Shown piece after piece: positions 6,274-13,800 of a stretch of 35,332 nucleotides of DNA. The notes below the pieces were generated by a model. The model saw only the letters and a list, made by a program, of their open reading frames with translations, was not told the DNA's origin and made no database searches. A program made the position numbers and the translations under genes. Source of the DNA: a virus; the IMG/VR virus record IMGVR_UViG_3300009370_000088, positions 1 through 35,332 of that record; one strand, written 5' to 3'. Each line of letters begins with the position of its first letter. The stretch's first letter is position 1.

Positions 6274-7295
6274 ACCTCCATGTCGTTTTTATGTTCGATT
6301 AAATCCGCATAGTATTTCTCGGTAGTGGTCACCGAACTATGCCGCAAAGTTTTGCTGGCTGCGAAAATGCCGTGAGTGGTCGCCATCCTCGCTCCCAAGA
6401 TTTTCCGCAGACGGTGGACGGGCTTCCTGTCCTCTATCCCCACTTCCTCCCGAAGGAACCCGACGAACTCCCGCTGGACGAGCTTCGGGCGATTCGCCCC
6501 CTGAACGATAAACTCGTTCGAGTCGTCTCCCTCATAGCTTTTCAAAAGATGGTAGACTCGCTTGGGGATTCCCGTCTTCTGCTTCTTTTTCGATTTCGTC
6601 CGCTCGAGGAAAACGTAGTGGTTGCCGGAAAGCTCGCGGAGGTCGGAAAACTTTGCCCGGAGGATCTCCGAGGATCGAAGACCGCATCCCATAGCCAAGA
6701 GGTAAATCTTGTGGAACTCCGGGTTCTCTTCGGGCAGGGCGTTGCACCGCTCGATTATTCGATCCACCTCCTCGGTGGAAGTGGAGAAAGGTTCGAGGAC
6801 GGCCTGCTTCGGAGTGAAGGCTACGAAATGGGAAAAGGTCGAAGGCGGAATCCCCGCTCTTTCATATATGCGGACGGCGCGCTTGGAAAACATGGCGCGC
6901 GCCAAGCGCAAGACGTGGGGCGATCCGCCCGAACGCTCGTACCGCTCGGGAATCGAATAGCCGTCCTTCAGCGAGTTGAGAACGTTGATCGACTCGTCGT
7001 CGCCGATTCCGACGAAACCTAAAACGGTGTGCAACTGCTGAGAATACGTCAGGTAAGTCTTCGCCTGACCCGCCAGTTCGCCGGCATCGAGAGCTTCCTC
7101 GAGGAGTCCGAGAAGATCGGAAATCCATATGGCTCTCTTCGCTTCCCCCGCGATTGCCTGCTCCACCATTTTCGGGGCTACAAATTGCGCCTGCTCGGCC
7201 GGGACTGAGGCGTGAAGGATAAATTCTACTCCGGAGTGGACGAATCTTATCATGCACTTCCGGCCCTTCGGGGTTACTTGGAAGTTTGGGAGCAT
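6270..7295 (-). CDS. int: Tyrosine recombinase / phage integrase
   Basis: The 341-aa site-specific recombinase has the catalytic set visible in the C-terminal domain: R207 (CGLRSSEIL), a lysine in the KSKKKQK beta-hairpin (about 236), H294 and R297 (HRLRK), H319 (TLRHSS), and the nucleophile Tyr at 328/329 (EKYYADL). An alpha-helical core-binding region precedes it (about 55-150). It should integrate and excise the phage at the attP-like tRNA-Lys fragment that lies about 120 bp upstream of its start. It is the first gene of the leftward operon, with a G-rich ribosome site (AAGGGGGGGAG) before the ATG. Palindromes upstream could carry arm-type sites or an operator. Confidence 0.93.
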   Translation of the reverse strand: MLPNFQVTPKGRKCMIRFVHSGVEFILHASVPAEQAQFVAPKMVEQAIAGEAKRAIWISDLLGLLEEALDAGELAGQAKTYLTYSQQLHTVLGFVGIGDDESINVLNSLKDGYSIPERYERSGGSPHVLRLARAMFSKRAVRIYERAGIPPSTFSHFVAFTPKQAVLEPFSTSTEEVDRIIERCNALPEENPEFHKIYLLAMGCGLRSSEILRAKFSDLRELSGNHYVFLERTKSKKKQKTGIPKRVYHLLKSYEGDDSNEFIVQGANRPKLVQREFVGFLREEVGIEDRKPVHRLRKILGARMATTHGIFAASKTLRHSSVTTTEKYYADLIEHKNDMEV

Positions 7296-7330
7296 TAGAG
7301 ACTCCCCCCCTTAGAATAGTCCGAAAAAAT

Positions 7331-7353
7331 AGTGTAAAGGTGTATTTTACACT
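7331..7353. promoter_or_regulatory. AT-rich dyad, candidate operator upstream of integrase
   Basis: AGTGTAAA and TTTACACT form a perfect 8-bp inverted repeat around a 7-bp centre. A second, overlapping dyad (GTGTA-TTT-TACAC) shares the right half, so GTGTA occurs as closely spaced direct and inverted copies. It is 36 bp from the integrase start. On the minus strand it is followed by ATTTTTT, so a weak terminator or attenuator is an alternative. Repressor or integrase-arm binding is inferred only from symmetry and position. Confidence 0.5.
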
Positions 7354-7415
7354 TATTGAACTTTTTTCTTTTTAACCTATGCATCTCTCGAAATTTTCAT
7401 CGAGAGGCGCTGGCT

Positions 7416-7470
<55 letters not shown>

Positions 7471-7517
7471 GGTCCAAGTTAGCGTCTCTCATCGGTGGGC
7501 AGTTCTATGAAGAAAGA

Positions 7518-7540
7518 TTGGCTTCGGTCAACTTTTTTTT
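7518..7540 (+). terminator. Intrinsic terminator, plus strand (UUCG loop, U8)
   Basis: TTGGC-TTCG-GTCAA forms a 5-bp stem (one G-U) with a UUCG tetraloop. One C and then eight T's follow. This is the classic order for Rho-independent termination of a plus-strand transcript. No plus-strand protein gene precedes it, so the likeliest transcript is the structured RNA at 7402-7490 or read-through from the host side of an integrated prophage. Confidence 0.65.
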
Positions 7541-7565
7541 CGTAAAGCCACCTATACGGGTTCCA

Positions 7566-7585
7566 CCCTTATATTTATATAAGGG
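7566..7585. promoter_or_regulatory. 20-bp AT-rich palindrome
   Basis: CCCTTATA-TTTA-TATAAGGG is a perfect 8-bp inverted repeat with a 4-bp centre. Neither strand has a T-run directly after it in the right place for a terminator. The symmetry and the GC-capped AT core are typical of a dimeric-repressor operator or a promoter-overlapping site. It lies 49 bp beyond the last structural gene and about 270 bp upstream of the integrase. Confidence 0.5.
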
Positions 7586-7633
7586 AAAAATGAAAGAAAA
7601 TCGTCCAGCGGATAAAACGGGCGGGACGGTGGA

Positions 7634-7822
7634 CTATCGTTTCGACTTTATGAAGCGATTTTTGGGCTTGGCGGCTTCAGTCTTCTTCCGCTCGTCTCGC
7701 GCTTTTTTCTGATCTAGTCGGTCCAGAGCAGCAATAAAGGCATCCCCCTGTTTATCCGACATTTGAGAGAAGATGCCATCGGGGTGACTGAAATTGTAGA
7801 CTTCGGGTTTCTTATCTGGCAT
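7634..7822 (-). CDS. Hypothetical 62-aa basic protein at the end of the structural operon
   Basis: This small lysine-rich protein has a helical middle (SDKQGDAFIAALDRLDQKKARDE) and a basic tail ending FIKSKR. It overlaps the end of the giant polyvalent gene by 11 nt and has a GAGAAAATACGAG-type ribosome site, so it is probably co-translated. No family is recognised. Its place makes a minor virion or packaged DNA-binding protein plausible. Confidence 0.6.
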   Translation of the reverse strand: MPDKKPEVYNFSHPDGIFSQMSDKQGDAFIAALDRLDQKKARDERKKTEAAKPKNRFIKSKR

Positions 7823-10800
7823 CTCGTATTTTCTCCATAGCTTGGTCGTAGGACATATTCAAGGCGTCTGCCTTATCTCCCTTGAGGAAGGACCAAATGT
7901 CCTTTTCAGGATACCAGAGAGTGGCCTGAAGGTCTGCCGGCGTCAAGTCATATCCCTTCTCCCTGAGCTTCGCCAAAGCCTTGTTGAAAGCCTGAACGAT
8001 GACCGTACGTTCCTGTGGGGTAGGAATGTCAATGGGCTTCAGTTTCCCGCTGATGGAAGTGGCTGCATAGGCCCAGTACGGCTTCTCCGCCTGTATCTTA
8101 GCCTTCTCCGCCTCGGCTTTGGAAAGTCGAGCCGAAGCTTGCTTGGTTGGCCTTCCCGCTTTCTTCCTCCCCTGTAAATCCGCCTTGGCTTTCGTAACGC
8201 TTCTCCCCGCTGCCGCAAACCTCCGCTCCCATTCCTTGGACAGTCGCCCCGCCAGCTTGAAGACGGCATCGGCATTCGCAGCACCCTTCTCATGTTCGCC
8301 GAAGAGCCTCTCGAAAGTCTTATCCGAGATTTTGAAATTCATTTTGCCGTCCTTGGCGATTGATCCTGAAATCTTCAAGCCTCTCAGAAACTCAGGAAGC
8401 TCGAAGTCGGTCTTCCGCCTCCCCGTGTTTTTGCGGTGGGAATAAATCAACCTCCCGATTGCTTGTGGAGAAAGGCTGACGTCCACCGACCTACCCGTGA
8501 GCCTGCCGAAGGTCCGCCTCAACCACAGGTCAATGGTTACGGGATCGTAGTTGCCCTTGAGGTTCTGGAAAAAACCTTGTCCAATCTTCGGGCCGAAGAC
8601 TGCGGAACCTTTCACTACGTCGTCCATTCTGCCGTCGATGGCAAACTTCTCGTCGCCAAAGAACTTTTTGCCGAACTGAGTTAACTCTCGGACGGTGTAA
8701 TCTCTGTCGAGGAAACCGTGGAAGTCAGTCATCCCCGATTCCATCTTGTCGAATGCTCGCAAGTTCTTGGTGATGGCCGGAGCCTTGCCCCCGTGATCGA
8801 TTTCGTAGTCGAATTTCCCGTGCTTGGCCTTGTACTCGTATTGGTAGACTGCGGCCTTGGCATTATCGAGGACGCGCATGTTCTGGCTGGTGATTGCCAA
8901 CGCTCCGAGAAATCGGTCTTTCGCTTGTTTGGAAGTTTTGATTTCGGGAAAGATTTCTTCGGCGATGGACATGGCCCTCTCGACGGCAGTCGTGTACCAA
9001 TCGACGGCGCTGCCCGTCCTCTGTAGAGCCGCCTCCCCTTCGCTCGCAACCATGTCAGCCAGCCAATCCAAGGTTTCGGGTCCGTAGTCGTAAGGATCGA
9101 TAGGCTCGCCGTACCGCTCGACGTACTTCTCCTGAAAAAGCTTCGCTACCTCCTCATTGGACGGGGCCTGACCTCGTCGGTATCCTGCGGGGAAGCTTGG
9201 GGAGTCGCCGTCCCCCCAAGAAGAGACGGTATTGGGCGAGGCGTCCTCCGGGGCGGCAGGCATAAAGAGTTTGTCGGTAATCGTGACGTCGCCCTCGTCG
9301 AAGATGACGTAGTTGTAGTCGCCCTTGCCCTTGGCCCGTGACGCTCCTTCCAGGTACTTGATTCCGGGTATGCCTGCTTCGAGGAGGGCGGCGCTTGCGG
9401 CGGGATCGCCTTTGATAACTTGAGATAATCCGAGATAGAGATCAGCACCCTCCTCTTGGTACTTCCAATCCTCGCCTGAAATCCCTGACTCAAACCTATC
9501 TCGGAGAGTTGTCCCATAATGCTCTTGGTCAATTATCTCCTCCAACTTCTCCCTCACCCCCTTGGGTTGCTCGCTCAAGGGCTTATCCCATAGCAGATAC
9601 TCGTTCTCCTTCGGGGCTAGTTTGACTTTGTAGAGACTGCCGGGAGGTCGTTCATAACTAATCTTTGCATCTTTCCATTCGTCAATCCTAGACAAAATCT
9701 TTGGGTCGGAGGTTAGTTTTTTGGCATAATATGCTTTGTTGTGCTTGAACTCTCCTGCCTGCTTTTCACCAATTTCCAAAAACTTAACTGCTTCTAATCC
9801 GACTGGATCAATTTCATCACCCCTTGCGATTATTTTACTACCCTTCTTAATTGTTAGGAGTTCTCCTTGGGACAACTCTTTCCGATAATGCTCCGCCACT
9901 TCCCTCTTCCCCGCAAAGTAAAGCCCATGCCCATAAGCCTGTGCGCCCTCGCCAGAACCGATCTGCGCCGACCGAAAACGACCTAATGGAGCGCCTTCCT
10001 CCGCCTTGAAAGTGTGCGGAGTCCCGTGGTAGGCCGCAGGCATGAACAGCCTGCCGGGGCTTCTGGGGTCATAGGCTCCTCTGGTCTCCCTCGGAGTCCC
10101 TCCCTGCCAGCCCTTGGGCGGGTCTGGGATCTCCCCGGTTCCTACCTTCGGAGTACCCGTCCTCTCGGCATCCTCGTTCCAGATTCTGGCAAATTCGGTT
10201 TCCTCGCGGGGAGTCTTGGCAAATGGAAGTGTCGTCTGTCCCTTCGGATCTTTCTTGAAGATTAGCTCGGGAGGAGTCGAATCCGATGGGGCTTTCTCGG
10301 CAGGCATATAGAGCCTGAGATTCTCGACGGCCTGCGGATTCTTCGGGAGGTCGAGGACGTGGGAGCCGAACTCCCTTGACCTCTCCAATGCGGGAATTTT
10401 CCTTAGATTCTCCCGCCTGACCTTCCCCCCGCCTATCTTCTTTGAAATCTTGTTTGCGATGGAGACGAGTTCGCGGTCATAGAATGCCTTCATTCCCTCG
10501 CCGCCGACCTTCAGGTCGAGGCCCTCTAGGTGGGCAAGGGGCATCTCTTCCCCTTGCTTTTTCTCAAGCTCTATCTTTTCCAAAGCTTTCTGGGCCGGCT
10601 CCTTCCCAATGTGATCCGCCAGCTTTTCCTTTGGGACTTTGGTGGCAAGCGTTCGGTACTCGCCGCCCATTTGATCTACGAGGCGAGCCGTGATTTCGTA
10701 AGTGCCATCGGGTTCGGGAAATACTTCGATGGCGACCACGCGCTGGCTCAAATCATACCTCGCCGCCTGCCCCTCGCCGTCCAGCCATGCGACACGGTCA

Positions 10801-13800
10801 TAGCCGTTTTCGAGGGCTTCGCGGATTACCCGCTTGAGGCCGAGGGCGGGCCAGTTCTTCTTGAACGGGGCGTCTGGGACCAGAGTGGTATCTATGTAGT
10901 CTAGCCCTCCTTGGGCTTCAAGTTCTGCGACAATCTCCCCTCTCCTCCGATTCGCCCTTGGATTAGTTGACCCGTATTTCGCCAAATCTGCAAATTCCTG
11001 TCGCAGGGCATTCTTTTCCCTTTCGCTCAACCGATACCCATCCTTCCGCCCCTTCTGATGCCAGTCGGATTGCAGTTCCTCGATGAACAGAACCTTCTTG
11101 CCGTCCGCATCGATCCGGTCATTCAGGCGAAGGTGGAGGAGGACGTTTCCCTCGTTGAAGTGGGGGTCGTGGTAGACTTTGGATTCGGCTTCGGGTGACG
11201 GGACGTCGCGCCTCCCGGCATAATGCCAATCGGGGGGAGGCAACTTCACCAGCACCTCCCGGTAATTCGTCCCGCCGGGTTCTTGGTATTCGGAGAATTT
11301 AGTCATGGAGGAACTAGGGATAATCCGCCCTCCGGGCAAACGCCCTGATATGCCCCCCAGCACCTTCTCCTCCAGCCGGGGAGCGTTCGCATCGACGAAA
11401 GCATCCACCTCGGCCTTGGTCACGCTCTTGCGGTCCTTCAGCCAATCGATCAGGCCGATCTCGTCGGCGTATGCCCTGGCCCCGGCAGTCTTCCCCAGGG
11501 CCGCCTCGAGTTGGCCGCGACTGAACTTATCTTGCTTGATGCCCGGAAGGACGACGTCGCGGATGTTGTCCGACAGACCGAGGGGGCTTTCGGCAGGCAT
11601 GAACCTGACGTCACGTCTCCTCTCGGACGGTCCCATCGCGCTCATTCTTTCGCTCGGCAGGGGTCTGCCGAACAGCCCGGAGACTCTCCCGAATGCTCGA
11701 TCCTTCGTGAAAAACTGTCCCTCCCCCGCTTGGTCGGAAATCAGCTTTACTCGCTTCGCGTCGAAAATGGCGTAACCGTCCGGAAGCTTGTAGCCGTGCC
11801 ACCCCGCTTCCCGTAGTAAGTTTTCATACGAAAAGACGTCTTCCGGGTTCCTCTCCAATTGGTAAACGACGTCCAGGTCGGGAGACTTCGGATCATCCTT
11901 TCGGATCGAGTCCGCCAGCATGGAAACATGCTCGATGGACGATGGATCGAATATGAACTCGGCGTTGGTCGCGAACTCCAGCGGCTTGACGCCGGGGGCC
12001 GATGCCTTCTGCTCCGCTATGGCGAGCTTTCTGTCGGGAGTGAGTTCTATCGTCCGGCTGGTCGAGTAGCGTTCTTCACCCTGCCGAGTCACTCCCTCGG
12101 CATAGTCGGGTTTCCGAATGGCGTCGAGGATGGCGCCGGGTTTGAATCCCGGTCGCCGGCCCGTACCCAACGGGCCACCGTAGTAAAGTTTTACCGGTAC
12201 GAAAATTCCTTCCTTCTCGACGGCTAATGCGGGACTACCGTTATCCCCTTTAATCCATGCCTGAAAGTTCCCGGCCTTGAAACCGTTTTCAATCCAATCC
12301 TTCCTCGCCCTGGCGATGAGGAGCTTGTCGTCTTGAACGGCTTGCCGGAATTGCCTTCCGTACTTCGACGCCTTCCTCTGCTCGATGCTCTCGGCAGGCA
12401 TGTAGAGTCTGCCGCCCTCCGTAAATTCCCCGCTGACGGGGACTTCGTGGTCGGAGGCCAGCTTGACGTTTTTCCCGTCGAATATGACGAGGCTCGTCTC
12501 CCTCTCGAAAAAGTCGGAGTCGTCGGCGAGACGCTTGGCGTATGCTTCCGGCGAGCCGTCCTCGCCACGGTACTGAGTCTCCCAGATACCGTCGAATCCT
12601 AGCGACTCCAGTTCCTTGGCGAAACTCAAGGCCGGGTCGCCCATGATTCCCTTATAGCTTAAAGTCGGGTCGGCTGCGACCTTTTTGCCCAAGGCCCGTT
12701 CCAGTTGCCGGCGATGACTTGGGTCGGCGGCGTTGAAAATCTTCTTGGCGCGGGTTACGAGGGCAAGAGGCTTTCGGCCTGCCGGAGAATACTCCATCGC
12801 GAACCATTCGTTGCGAGCCAGCCATACCGGCTTTTTCGGATCGAACGTCCAGCGGCCTTCCTCATCCGAAGTCGGTTTGAAGCCTTCGGTTTTTCGACTG
12901 CCTGCGGTGGGAGCTTCCCTGCCGACGTCGCCACCGTGGAAGAATACGAAAGGCTCGAACTTATCCCCGACTTTTACGGCTAGTTCGGGGGTCTGTTTTC
13001 CGCCCTTAGTCACCCACCTCTGGAATCTCGGAGCGGCGAATTTCCGACGCTCGAAATCCAACCTCGCATTCGAGGCGGGCATGAATAATTTCCCCTCGTT
13101 TTCGACGCCTAAGTCTCGGTAGGCTATCCGCTTCTTTTTCGCCATCGCCGCCCGATATGCTTCCGCCTCGGCGGGGCCGATTTTAGTCTTGGCGAGGAGA
13201 GCTTCCTCCTTTGGCGTCAATTTTAAGCTGATATCACCTTCGCCCTGCTTGTCTACTGGAGTTTTACCGGCTAACAGCGACTCCTCCAGGGCGACGTTCA
13301 GGGCATCGTTCATGGAAATTCCACGCTCCTTCGCCACCTCTTTCGCCCTAGCCTTAACTTCGGGGCTGGTTCGCAGTAGGATTTTCTCCGGTCGGCCCTT
13401 TGATTCGGCAGGCATGTAGAGCCTGTCGTGTGGGAGGTAGTTGTACTTGATGTTGTCCCAATTGAACCCGATGCCGACCTTGCCCGTGGGGAGAGGCGCG
13501 GCTAAAGACCCGACGTGATATGAGCGGTAGGAGTCCTGAAGCTTTCCATCCTCCAGCAATTGCCTGAGTTTTGGGTCTCGAATGGACGGGGCGGACTCCT
13601 TATGCCCCATCGCCGCCGTAACGATTTCGTTCTCGTATCTACCTTCCGGATTGATCCTCCCCTCCGGGTCTTCGGAAGCCCTCTCGGCAACCTCTCTAGC
13701 TCTACGAATGAAGGCGTCCGGGTCGCTGATTAAACCTTCCCTCACCAGCACCTCGATGTTGTTTCTGAGGTAGGCTTCGTCTATGGCCTGCAAATACAGG

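Noticed and set aside
7590-7634. Intrinsic terminator after the structural operon
   Set aside because: Only a 5-bp GTCCA/TGGAC pairing with a long loop and no clean T-run; not convincing.
7589-7711. Plus-strand 41-codon frame with AAGGG upstream
   Set aside because: It runs antisense to the 62-aa structural-operon gene, its composition is a mirror of that gene, and its ribosome site is just the arm of the palindrome.
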